From JBNJEL01 sp051745835 (GTDB lineage: Bacteria; Bacillota; Halanaerobiia; Halobacteroidales; Acetohalobiaceae): a stretch of DNA of 25,476 bases. This document shows, one piece after another, positions 15,359 to 22,581 of this stretch (position 1 is its first letter; each line of letters opens with the position of its first letter). The translations under genes were made by a program, and so were the position numbers. Under the pieces are notes generated by a model. It was not told the DNA's origin. It did no database searches and saw only the letters and a program-made list of their open reading frames with translations. Where the stretch lies: contig JBNJEL010000019.1 in NCBI GenBank assembly GCA_051745835.1, positions 1 to 25,476 on the forward strand. The letters run 5' to 3'.

Positions 15359-16738
15359 TTACTGTAAAGGACAGGTAGCAGAAGACCAAGCACTTAAACC
15401 ACCAAGAGCAACTACAACTTCAGAGTCTAACTCATTTTCTAATAGACTAGCCGCTGTCATAGACCTTACTCCTGAACCACAGAAGATATAAATTTTTTCG
15501 CCGGCTTCTAAGTCTGCTTTATACTCTTCTAAGTTAGCTTTCAATTCGGTTAATGGAATCTCTATAGCACCTGTAATCTGACCTTCCTCTTCTTGCTCCT
15601 CTTCTTTACGAATATCTAACAACTGAAATTCATCAGTACTACTTGAATCTAGAACTTGACATAATTCATCAACCTTTAGCGTAGGAGTAGTTTGAACTTT
15701 CTTCCCCGCCATATTCCAACTTAAGATTCCGCGTGCTAGATAACCTACTATATTTTCATAACCCATCCGATAAAGAGTTCTAATAATCTCTTCGGGATAA
15801 ACCCCGCCAGTAACAAGTAATAACTGTTGATCAGTATCTACAAGCCAACCAACAAAACTAGCTAAGACATCCTTCCATAAGTAAAGAGAGTCTGCTAGAT
15901 GAGCGGTAGAATAATCCGTCTCGCTGCGAATATCAAGCACAACCGTATCTTCTGCGGCTGCCTTTTCTGCAAATTCACCTGGACTTAAAGCATCAACAAA
16001 GGGCAGTTCTGTTCTAGAAGGAGCATCTAAATTAGCCACTTCCATATCTTTAAAGTAAGCTGGCTTTGCTTCCATTTCCCCAACTTCCGCTACAAAATCC
16101 TCTTTATTATCATACTGTAAATAAGGATTGCTCTTTTTTTCCATGCCGATAGTAGTAAACTCTTTATCTGCTATCTGACTACCGCAGACAGAACCTGCTC
16201 CATGAGCGGGACAGATAATTACTCCATCTCCTAAAGGCATAATCTTCTGATATAATGTATCATATAACATTTCAGCCACTTGAGGAATCTGCTCTTGACC
16301 ATAAAAATCTATGCGGCCTACATCACCTGCAAATAAGATATCACCGGTAAAGATCATCCACGGTTCATCATCATAATCATATAACAGATAAGAGTAAGAA
16401 CCTTTAGTATGACCAGGAGTATGTATAGCCTCTAATCTTAATCTCCCTACTTCATAATTAGCTCCATCTTCTGTTGGATTACCATATTGATAATCTAATT
16501 TCTCATCAGCATGAAAGATATCTGCTCCAGTAGTGGAAGCAAGTGCCTTAGAACCGATAATATAGTCCTCATTACGATGAGTTTCTAAGATATACTTAAT
16601 TCTAACTCCTTCTTGTTGAGCAACTTCTAAATATCTATCAATATCGCGACGCGGATCGATTACTACCGCTTCATTCTGATCCCCTATCATATACGAAAAG
16701 TGTGCTAATCCTGCTGATTCAATCTTCTCTAAGAACAT
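15359..16738 (-). CDS. Metallo-beta-lactamase fold / double rhodanese protein (persulfide dioxygenase-like)
   Basis: 459 residues: an N-terminal MBL domain (about 1-235), an inactive-looking rhodanese (about 245-340) and a C-terminal rhodanese (about 355-455). Instead of the usual THxHxDH the first metal motif is THRNEDY, keeping the first His (H54) and Asp (D58) but losing the other two His. H110 in HTPGHTKGS, D133 in FTGDILFAGD and H179 in CPAHGAG remain. H54, H110 and D133 correspond to the three iron ligands of ETHE1-type persulfide dioxygenases, so a mononuclear metal site can still form. Rhodanese 1 has TGGVYP where the catalytic Cys would be; rhodanese 2 has CGSGVRS with C420. I chose ATG at 16738, 6 nt after AAAGGAGG; the TTG at 16765 is upstream of that box. 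Its role is probably sulfane-sulfur handling. Confidence 0.85.
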   Translation of the reverse strand: MFLEKIESAGLAHFSYMIGDQNEAVVIDPRRDIDRYLEVAQQEGVRIKYILETHRNEDYIIGSKALASTTGADIFHADEKLDYQYGNPTEDGANYEVGRLRLEAIHTPGHTKGSYSYLLYDYDDEPWMIFTGDILFAGDVGRIDFYGQEQIPQVAEMLYDTLYQKIMPLGDGVIICPAHGAGSVCGSQIADKEFTTIGMEKKSNPYLQYDNKEDFVAEVGEMEAKPAYFKDMEVANLDAPSRTELPFVDALSPGEFAEKAAAEDTVVLDIRSETDYSTAHLADSLYLWKDVLASFVGWLVDTDQQLLLVTGGVYPEEIIRTLYRMGYENIVGYLARGILSWNMAGKKVQTTPTLKVDELCQVLDSSSTDEFQLLDIRKEEEQEEEGQITGAIEIPLTELKANLEEYKADLEAGEKIYIFCGSGVRSMTAASLLENELDSEVVVALGGLSAWSSATCPLQ

Positions 16739-16780
16739 CTTTAGCCTCCTTTTATACTCTTCCAACTTTTAAGGTAATTA

Positions 16781-16816
16781 ATTATATCATAGAAAAATCA
16801 GAATAAAAATAGTCAA
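16781..16816 (-). promoter_or_regulatory. Probable promoter of the MBL-rhodanese gene
   Basis: TTGACT at 16816-16811 on the minus strand with overlapping -10 candidates TATGAT (16791-16786, spacer 19) and TATAAT (16786-16781, spacer 24). Spacing is not ideal, so the precise -10 is uncertain, but this is the only good candidate upstream of the gene. Confidence 0.45.
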
Positions 16817-16928
16817 CTCCAAATTTAAGCAAAACTGGACAGATTTATTAAAAAATCATAAATAGAATAATTTAACTAACTATTTGAGGTCGATTATAAA
16901 TTTTTATTATTTATTTAATTAGATTAAT

Positions 16929-16957
16929 TTAACTTTATGCAAATTTTATGCTATAAT
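16929..16957 (+). promoter_or_regulatory. Extended -10 promoter of the yedE operon
   Basis: TTAACT at 16929-16934, a 17-nt spacer, then TATAAT at 16952-16957 preceded by TGC, which gives an extended -10 (TGnTATAAT). Transcription should start near 16964 and leave a leader of about 130 nt before yedE. Confidence 0.8.
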
Positions 16958-16977
16958 TATCTAGTAGATAAACATAT

Positions 16978-16995
16978 GTTAAATAACTATTTAAC
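16978..16995. promoter_or_regulatory. 18-bp palindrome downstream of the yedE promoter, possible operator
   Basis: GTTAAATA and its perfect complement TATTTAAC flank AC. It lies about 15 nt after the expected transcription start of yedE, a position suited to a repressor site. A related half, TAACTATTT, occurs at about 16877-16885 on the other side of the promoter. No regulator gene is in the window, so the identity of any binding protein is unknown. Confidence 0.4.
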
Positions 16996-17093
16996 TTATG
17001 GTCGGAGGTGATAAATAAAAAGCAAAGAATTAATTATCAATTCTCTATTATCTAATACTCTAAAATCAAAACAAAGACTAAGGAGGAATTACA

Positions 17094-18176
17094 ATGAATA
17101 ATCGTAAAGGAATCATTGCTGCCGGAGGAGTAATCGGAATTTTAGGAGCTTTATTAGTTAAGTTTGGCAATCCTGCTAATATGGGTATCTGTGTTGCCTG
17201 CTTTATTCGTGATATTGCAGGAGCACTAGGATTACATAGAGCAGGAGTAGTACAGTATATTAGACCAGAGATTATTGGCTTTATCTTAGGTGCCTTTATC
17301 ATCGCTTTAGCAACTAAAGAATTTGATGTTAGAGGCGGTTCATCACCAATTATCCGCTTTCTAATTGGAGCTTTTGTAATGATTGGTGCCTTAGTATTTT
17401 TAGGCTGTCCACTAAGAATGGTACTTCGTTTAGCGGGAGGAGATCTCAATGCTATCTTAGGACTTGTTGGCTTTGCAGCAGGTATCATCGGGGGAGCACA
17501 ATTTATCAAACAAGGCTTTAGTTTAGGACGAGCTTACTCTCAACCTCAAATCAACGGTTATATCTTACCAGGCATCGCTATTGGATTACTGTTATTAGCT
17601 ATTATTGTCCCCTCTTTTATCATCTTTAGTACTCAAGGACCAGGTGCTATGCATGCTCCCATCATTATCTCCTTAATTGCTGGATTAGTTGTAGGAATCT
17701 TAGCCCAAAGAAGCCGAATCTGTATGGCAGGTGGTATACGAGACCTCTACTTAATTGGAGACTCACACTTACTAACTGGTTTTATCTCAATCTTTATCTT
17801 TGCTTTAGTAGTTAACTTAGGTTTGGGGAATGTCAATCTAGGTTTTGCAGGACAACCAGCAGCTCACAGTGATGGATTATGGAACTTCTTAGGCATGTTC
17901 TTAGCAGGATTAGGTTCAGTACTATTAGGTGGTTGTCCATTAAGACAGACTATTCTAGCTGGAGAAGGTAATATTGATTCAGCAATTACTTTTGTTGGTA
18001 TGCTAGTTGGAGCTGCTATAGCTCACAACTTCAGCTTAGCTGCAACAGGTCAAGGAGTTGGATTCAATGCTAAAGTGGCAGTCATTACAGGAATTATTAT
18101 CGTAGCAGGAATTGGCTTTGCTAAAGTAAGAAGCTACCAAGTTTCTACTCAAGGAGGTGTTACACATGGCCAATAA
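17094..18176 (+). CDS. yedE: YedE-type membrane transporter (YeeE/YedE family, selenium-linked)
   Basis: An integral membrane protein of 360 residues with about ten hydrophobic segments. The family is built from two similar halves, and both are visible: NPANMGICVACFIRD (C33, C36) with FLGCPLRM (C105), and QRSRICMAGGIRD (C210) with GGCPLRQ (C281). Related YeeE/TsuA proteins take up thiosulfate through such a line of membrane cysteines; the form here, with LHRAGVVQYIRPEIIGFILGAF, matches the YedE subgroup linked to selenium metabolism. The transported substrate (a selenium or sulfur species) is not proven. ATG at 17094 follows AAGGAGGA. It opens a plus-strand operon with the TusA-like and DUF3343 genes and overlaps the former by 11 bp. 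Confidence 0.9.
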   Translation: MNNRKGIIAAGGVIGILGALLVKFGNPANMGICVACFIRDIAGALGLHRAGVVQYIRPEIIGFILGAFIIALATKEFDVRGGSSPIIRFLIGAFVMIGALVFLGCPLRMVLRLAGGDLNAILGLVGFAAGIIGGAQFIKQGFSLGRAYSQPQINGYILPGIAIGLLLLAIIVPSFIIFSTQGPGAMHAPIIISLIAGLVVGILAQRSRICMAGGIRDLYLIGDSHLLTGFISIFIFALVVNLGLGNVNLGFAGQPAAHSDGLWNFLGMFLAGLGSVLLGGCPLRQTILAGEGNIDSAITFVGMLVGAAIAHNFSLAATGQGVGFNAKVAVITGIIIVAGIGFAKVRSYQVSTQGGVTHGQ

Positions 18177-18387
18177 TATAGTAGATGCTCGCGGACGTTC
18201 CTGTCCTGAACCGGTAATTATGACTCAACAAGCTATCAAAGAGATGACTAGCAATCAAGAAATTACAGTATTAGTTAGTGAAGAAGTAGCCAAAGAGAAT
18301 GTTAGTCGTACAGCAAGGAATTCAGGCTGTGATGTCGAAGTAGAAGATAGTAGTGAAGGATATAAATTATTGATTACAAAGAGGTGA
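18166..18387 (+). CDS. TusA/SirA-like sulfur carrier protein (YedF N-domain type)
   Basis: A 73-residue carrier with the TusA signature RGRSCPEPVIMTQQAI; C13 in CPEP should carry the persulfide or selenide sulfur-type group. The remaining fold (beta-alpha-beta-alpha-beta-beta) is that of TusA, without the C-terminal domain that longer YedF proteins have. ATG at 18166 follows AAGGAGG by 8 nt; an in-frame GTG at 18157 is inside the box and is rejected. It ends in TGA at 18385-18387. The DUF3343 frame continues in the same phase after this TGA, two codons before its presumed ATT start. The TGA overlaps the SD of the next gene, so termination and re-initiation are likely coupled. Confidence 0.9.
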   Translation: MANNIVDARGRSCPEPVIMTQQAIKEMTSNQEITVLVSEEVAKENVSRTARNSGCDVEVEDSSEGYKLLITKR

Positions 18388-18389
18388 TC
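18382..18389 (+). promoter_or_regulatory. Ribosome binding site overlapping the tusA-like stop codon
   Basis: AGGTGATC matches the complement of the 16S 3' end over eight bases and overlaps the TGA at 18385-18387. It is placed for an initiation at ATT 18394-18396, where no ATG, GTG or TTG occurs in the open frame. Confidence 0.65.
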
Positions 18390-18393
18390 TAAA

Positions 18394-18651
18394 ATTAAAG
18401 AAGATTCCTGTGTCATAACATTTCATTCTACTCATGCAGCTCTCGAATTCGAAAAGATAGCTAAAGAAGAAGTAGATGTCAAGTCAATTCCTGTACCGCG
18501 ACAGATAAGTTCTTCTTGTGGTATTGCAGCTAGATTTGAAGAAGAGAAATCAGATCAAGTACAAGATATCTGTCAGCAGAATGGTATTGATTTTGATGGA
18601 ATCTACAGAATCTATCAAGATAAATCTAAAGAACCAACTAAATTATCTTAA
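18394..18651 (+). CDS. DUF3343 protein (putative Se/S carrier-like) with a non-canonical start
   Basis: An 85-residue reading frame. It contains VITFHSTHAALEFEKIAK, SIPVPRQISSSCGIAARF and the C-terminal GIDFDGIYRIYQ, the pattern of DUF3343 proteins, which often lie next to TusA/YedF-like and YedE genes. Cysteines are C6, C42 (in the conserved SSSCGIA) and C60; C42 is the probable active residue. There is no ATG, GTG or TTG anywhere in the frame: the best start is ATT at 18394 (18388-18393 are TCT AAA), behind the AGGTGATC box. The frame is the same as that of the TusA-like gene, separated only by TGA and two codons, so readthrough or recoding into one fused protein is the alternative. It is followed by a strong terminator. 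Confidence 0.88.
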   Translation: MKEDSCVITFHSTHAALEFEKIAKEEVDVKSIPVPRQISSSCGIAARFEEEKSDQVQDICQQNGIDFDGIYRIYQDKSKEPTKLS

Positions 18652-18663
18652 TTGCAATAAGAA

Positions 18664-18688
18664 AAGCCCCAGGATAATCCTGGGGCTT
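18664..18688. terminator. Bidirectional terminator between the yedE operon and ileS
   Basis: An almost perfect palindrome: an 11-bp stem (AAGCCCCAGGA with its complement) around a short loop. On the minus strand it runs into TTTTCTTATT, so it is a good terminator for ileS; on the plus strand it ends the DUF3343 transcript. Confidence 0.88.
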
Positions 18689-18703
18689 AGTTAATATTCT
18701 AAC

Positions 18704-21490
18704 TTATAGTTGCTCAACTACTTCTAAACATTCAGCACAAATTTCAGAGTGTTGGTCATTGTCACCAACAGTTCTTCTGTACTTCCAGCAGCGATCACAC
18801 TTCTCTCCTGGAGCTTCGGTAACGATAACTTCAATCTCGCTCTCCTCACCAGAGTAAGCTTCTTCATCTGGAGTAGCCTCCGGCTTACGTAGATTGATCT
18901 CAGAAACTATAAATAGATCAGCTAAGTTATCAAACTGCGTTAAGAAGTTATAGATATCTTCTGTTGGATAGATATCTACTCCTGCATCTAAGGAGTGTCC
19001 TACTACATCTTCACTACGTGCTAGTTCTAATGCTTTAGAGACATCCTTCCTGATTGTCAGTAATTGACCCCACTTAGCAGCTAACTCTTCATTCATATAA
19101 TCTTCTTTAACTGCAGGCCAATCAGTTAGGAAGATACTCTTAGCATCTTTGCCACTCTCTGGTAGATGCTGCCACACCTCTTCAGCAGTGTGTACTAAGA
19201 CAGGTGCTAAGACTTTAACAAGAGTAGTTAAGATCTCATACATTACAGTCTGTGCCGCCCGCCGCTTAGTAGAATCAGTTAACGAAGTATATAGTCGATC
19301 CTTTAATACATCTAAATAGAAAGAACTCATCTCTACTGCACAGAAATTATGCACCTTATGGTATAATTTATGGTACTCATAATTTTCATAAGCAGTTGTT
19401 ACCTCAGAGATTAACTCCTGTAATTTGTGTAGTGCCCACTGGTCAATCTCTGGTAAATCTTGATAATCCACGCGATCTTCTTGTACATCAAAATCAGATA
19501 AGTTACCCAGAATATAGCGACAAGTATTTCTAATTCTACGATAGACTTCCGCATTCTGCTGTAAGATCTTATCGGAAACTCGCACATCCTCTTTAAAGTC
19601 TGATGAAGCTACCCAAAGACGTAAGATATCTGCTCCATACTGATCGATTACTTCGTGAGGCGAAACAACATTACCTTGGGACTTAGACATCTTCTTTCCT
19701 TGAGCATCCACCGTAAATCCATTAGTAATAACTCCCTTATATGGAGCTTCGCCCTTATAAGCAATCGAAGTTAAAAGAGAAGAGTTAAACCAACCGCGGT
19801 ACTGGTCTGTCCCTTCTAAATAGATATCAGCCGGACGCTCTAATTCATCATAAACTTCCATCACTGACGCATGACTAGAACCCGAATCGAACCAGACATC
19901 CATTGTATCGCTCTCTTTTTCAAATTCAGTTCCACCGCATTCAGGACAACTAAATCCATCTGGTAAGATCTCGGCTGCACTCTTTTCGAACCAAGCATTA
20001 GAACCTTCCTCAGCAAAGAGATCTCTAACTGCTGCAATAGATTCTGGAATTGCTACATCACTACCACAATCTTGACAGTAGAAGATTGGAATCGGTACAC
20101 CCCAGCTTTTCTGACGAGAGATACACCAATCAGAGCGGTCACGAACCATATTCTCCATTCGCTCTTCGCCCCACTCGGGATACCAATCAACTTCTTTAAT
20201 TGCTTCTAAAGCATCATCCTTAATTGCGTCAACTGATGCAAACCATTGTTCAGTAGCTCTAAAGATGATCGGATTCTTACAACGCCAACAGTTAGGATAA
20301 GAGTGATCAATGAAATCTAAGTTCATCAATAGGTCATCTTCTTCTAACATCTCTGTTACCTTAATATTAGCATCATCATAATACATTCCAGCAAAAGGTC
20401 CTGCTTCTTCAGTAAAGACACAATCATTATCCATTGGAGCATAGACAGGCAAGTCATACTCTTGACCAATTACATAATCTTCATGCCCGTGTCCTGGAGC
20501 GGTATGCACACAGCCTGTACCCTGCTCTAAAGTTACGTGTTCACCTAAGATAACAGGAGACTGGCGATCAAAGAATGGGTGCTTAGTAACTAATCCTTCT
20601 AAATCTTCACCTTTAAACTCTTCTACTACCTGATAATCATCAATACCAACTTTCTCCATCATCTCTGCTAATAATTCCTTAGCTACTACTAATTTATCGC
20701 CCTTAGCTTCTACAACTACATAATCAAAATCAGGATGAAGAGTAATTGCCATATTGGAAGGAATTGTCCATGGCGTAGTAGTCCAGATAACAACATAACT
20801 ATCCTCAGCTGTTAATTCAGTATCACCAATAGTCATTCCATCCTGTACGGGAAACTTAACATAGATTGATGGTGCTCGCGCTTCTTCGTACTCTACTTCT
20901 GCTTCTGCTAAAGCTGTCTTACAGTTCGGACACCAATAAACCGGCTTCGAACCTTTATAGAGATAGTCGTTTTTAATAATCTCACCGAATACCTCAATCT
21001 GTTTTGCTTCATACTCCGGTTCAAGTGTCAAATAAGGATTATCCCAATCACCCCAAGCTCCAAGACGCTTAAACTGTCCTTTCTGACGGTCAACATACTT
21101 TAAAGCATAATTCTTACACTTCTCTCTTAGCTCAGCTGTACTTAACTCTTCTATCTCTTCTCCTAATTCCTTGGTCACCTGATGTTCAATTGGTAGACCA
21201 TGTGTATCCCAACCAGGAATATATGGTGACTGATATCCTTGTAAAGTCTTATATCTAGTTAAGACATCTTTGAGTATCTGATTTAGAGCATGACCAATGT
21301 GAATATCACCATTAGCATATGGGGGGCCATCATGTAAAATAAATTTGTCAGCTCCCTCACGATTCTTAAGTGCTTCTTGATAGATCTCATTTTCTGCCCA
21401 AAACTCTTGAAAGTCTTCTTCTCGTTCCGATAAGTTAGCCCGCATCGGAAACTCCGTATCGGGTAAATTTAACGTATCTTTATAATCCAT
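18704..21490 (-). CDS. ileS: Isoleucyl-tRNA synthetase
   Basis: IleS charges tRNA-Ile with isoleucine and edits valine. It is 928 residues, a full-length bacterial (IleS1-type) enzyme. The class I signatures are HIGH at 64-67 in PYANGDIHIGHALN and KMSKS at 600-604 in KKMSKSQGN. The CP1 editing domain has WTTTPWTIPSN and GTGCVHTAPGHGHEDY. The C-terminal zinc site uses C898, C901, C918 and C921. The ATG at 21490 follows GGAGGTGC. It is preceded by its own promoter and an Ile T-box, so it responds to uncharged tRNA-Ile, and ends at a bidirectional terminator. In Bacillus ileS is likewise next to the divIVA-ylmH cluster. Confidence 0.98.
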   Translation of the reverse strand: MDYKDTLNLPDTEFPMRANLSEREEDFQEFWAENEIYQEALKNREGADKFILHDGPPYANGDIHIGHALNQILKDVLTRYKTLQGYQSPYIPGWDTHGLPIEHQVTKELGEEIEELSTAELREKCKNYALKYVDRQKGQFKRLGAWGDWDNPYLTLEPEYEAKQIEVFGEIIKNDYLYKGSKPVYWCPNCKTALAEAEVEYEEARAPSIYVKFPVQDGMTIGDTELTAEDSYVVIWTTTPWTIPSNMAITLHPDFDYVVVEAKGDKLVVAKELLAEMMEKVGIDDYQVVEEFKGEDLEGLVTKHPFFDRQSPVILGEHVTLEQGTGCVHTAPGHGHEDYVIGQEYDLPVYAPMDNDCVFTEEAGPFAGMYYDDANIKVTEMLEEDDLLMNLDFIDHSYPNCWRCKNPIIFRATEQWFASVDAIKDDALEAIKEVDWYPEWGEERMENMVRDRSDWCISRQKSWGVPIPIFYCQDCGSDVAIPESIAAVRDLFAEEGSNAWFEKSAAEILPDGFSCPECGGTEFEKESDTMDVWFDSGSSHASVMEVYDELERPADIYLEGTDQYRGWFNSSLLTSIAYKGEAPYKGVITNGFTVDAQGKKMSKSQGNVVSPHEVIDQYGADILRLWVASSDFKEDVRVSDKILQQNAEVYRRIRNTCRYILGNLSDFDVQEDRVDYQDLPEIDQWALHKLQELISEVTTAYENYEYHKLYHKVHNFCAVEMSSFYLDVLKDRLYTSLTDSTKRRAAQTVMYEILTTLVKVLAPVLVHTAEEVWQHLPESGKDAKSIFLTDWPAVKEDYMNEELAAKWGQLLTIRKDVSKALELARSEDVVGHSLDAGVDIYPTEDIYNFLTQFDNLADLFIVSEINLRKPEATPDEEAYSGEESEIEVIVTEAPGEKCDRCWKYRRTVGDNDQHSEICAECLEVVEQL

Positions 21491-21518
21491 TAACTCGCAC
21501 CTCCATTAAATAATATAT

Positions 21519-21801
21519 TTAAAAATAAAAAAACCTTATCCCGACAGGGACAAGGTTGACTTGCGGTACCACCCTAATTAAAGATACCACAGTTACTGAT
21601 ATCTTTATCTCTACACAGATAACGGCTGCTACCGGTTAATCCTACTACTACTTCAGATTAACTACTAAGAGGTGATCTTCACTAGGCTTTGATGGTCAGG
21701 CTTCCACTATCCCTGATTCGCTATCATCTAGACCTAACTACTCTCCTCTATCTTCGTAGTTAGTTCTATAATTAAATTTTATCATAGCTAACTACATTTG
21801 A
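21519..21801 (-). promoter_or_regulatory. Ile-specific T-box riboswitch of ileS
   Basis: The minus-strand leader has the T-box sequence GGGTGGTACCGC at 21574-21563; its UGGU bulge would pair with the ACCA end of tRNA-Ile. A terminator follows (arms 21557-21547 and 21542-21532) with a run of seven T. Upstream, GAAGATCACC (21680-21671) supplies the specifier ATC at 21676-21674, inside a Stem I whose base is formed by GAGG and CCTC. The leader starts near 21801. Uncharged tRNA-Ile would bind and allow readthrough into ileS. Confidence 0.93.
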
Positions 21802-21807
21802 TACCAC

Positions 21808-21836
21808 ATTATAATATAATATTCAAATCTAGTCAA
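21808..21836 (-). promoter_or_regulatory. Promoter of the ileS T-box transcript
   Basis: TTGACT at 21836-21831 and TATAAT at 21813-21808 on the minus strand with a 17-nt spacer. Expected transcript start near 21801. Confidence 0.85.
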
Positions 21837-21859
21837 GCAAATTTAAAACTTTTCTCCAA

Positions 21860-22564
21860 TTATAACTGCTTTAACATCCGCTCTACTATCTCATATGATC
21901 TACAAGCAGCCTGCTTAAGAAAGCTAGAATAATCAACCTCAGCACTACTGTCAGCTTTATCAGAGATCGATCTAATAATTACAAATGGTACCTGATTTAA
22001 GAAACAAGCCTGTCCTACAGCAGCACCTTCCATCTCAGCACAATCTCCTGCAAAGGTCTCTCTTAACCAATCTACTTCTTCATGATCAGCTATAAATTGA
22101 TCACCAGATAAGACTCTACCAACTACTATCTTAATCTGATCATCAGCTGCTTCTAACTGCTCTCCAGCAGCTACAGCTAACTTAACTAACTGATCATCGG
22201 CTGGAAAGGCTATCTGATCTAAGTTAGGCACTTCACCTAACTGATGACCTAAAGCTGAAGCATCAAGATCATGCTGCACTGCATCTTGTGAGATCACTAT
22301 ATCTCCCACATCTAACTGCGAAGAAACCGCTCCCGCTACTCCGGTAAAGATAATCTGTTCTACTCCAAAGCGGTCAATCAAAATCTGAGTACATAATGCC
22401 GCATTTACTTTCCCAATTCCACTCTTAACTAAAACTACATCTTCACCTTGTAACTCACCAGCCAAAAAAGTCATATTAGCCTGCTGAATTTGATGTTCCA
22501 AATTCAAATCTGACTGTAATAGTTCAATCTCAACATCCATTGCTCCTATAATTCCTATCTGCAC
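21860..22564 (-). CDS. mtnN: 5'-methylthioadenosine/S-adenosylhomocysteine nucleosidase
   Basis: MtnN cleaves the N-glycosidic bond of MTA and SAH, feeding methionine salvage and keeping SAH low; SAH cleavage also yields S-ribosylhomocysteine. The protein is 234 residues. The N-terminus IGIIGAMDVEIELL places the general acid/base E12; GDCAEMEGAAVGQ holds M178 and E179, and RSISDKAD has D202, equivalents of the E. coli active-site residues. I chose GTG at 22564, 10 nt after GGAG, because it gives the usual MxIGIIGAM start; GTG at 22573 lies against the box. It follows divIVA by about 17 nt and ends before the ileS promoter, so it is the last gene of the ylm/divIVA run. Confidence 0.94.
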   Translation of the reverse strand: MQIGIIGAMDVEIELLQSDLNLEHQIQQANMTFLAGELQGEDVVLVKSGIGKVNAALCTQILIDRFGVEQIIFTGVAGAVSSQLDVGDIVISQDAVQHDLDASALGHQLGEVPNLDQIAFPADDQLVKLAVAAGEQLEAADDQIKIVVGRVLSGDQFIADHEEVDWLRETFAGDCAEMEGAAVGQACFLNQVPFVIIRSISDKADSSAEVDYSSFLKQAACRSYEIVERMLKQL

Positions 22565-22581
22565 TACAACCACACTCCAAA

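Noticed and set aside
17078..17509. 143-codon minus-strand open frame opposite yedE
   Set aside because: It is rich in Pro, Ile and Ala as expected for an antisense shadow of a membrane-protein gene, lacks a ribosome binding site, and matches no family.
18388..18450. Bacterial SECIS element after the tusA-like TGA
   Set aside because: Only weak pairing (AGAA/UUCU and UGU/ACA) can be drawn; no stable hairpin with a proper apical loop is visible. Not called as a feature, though the recoding question stays open.
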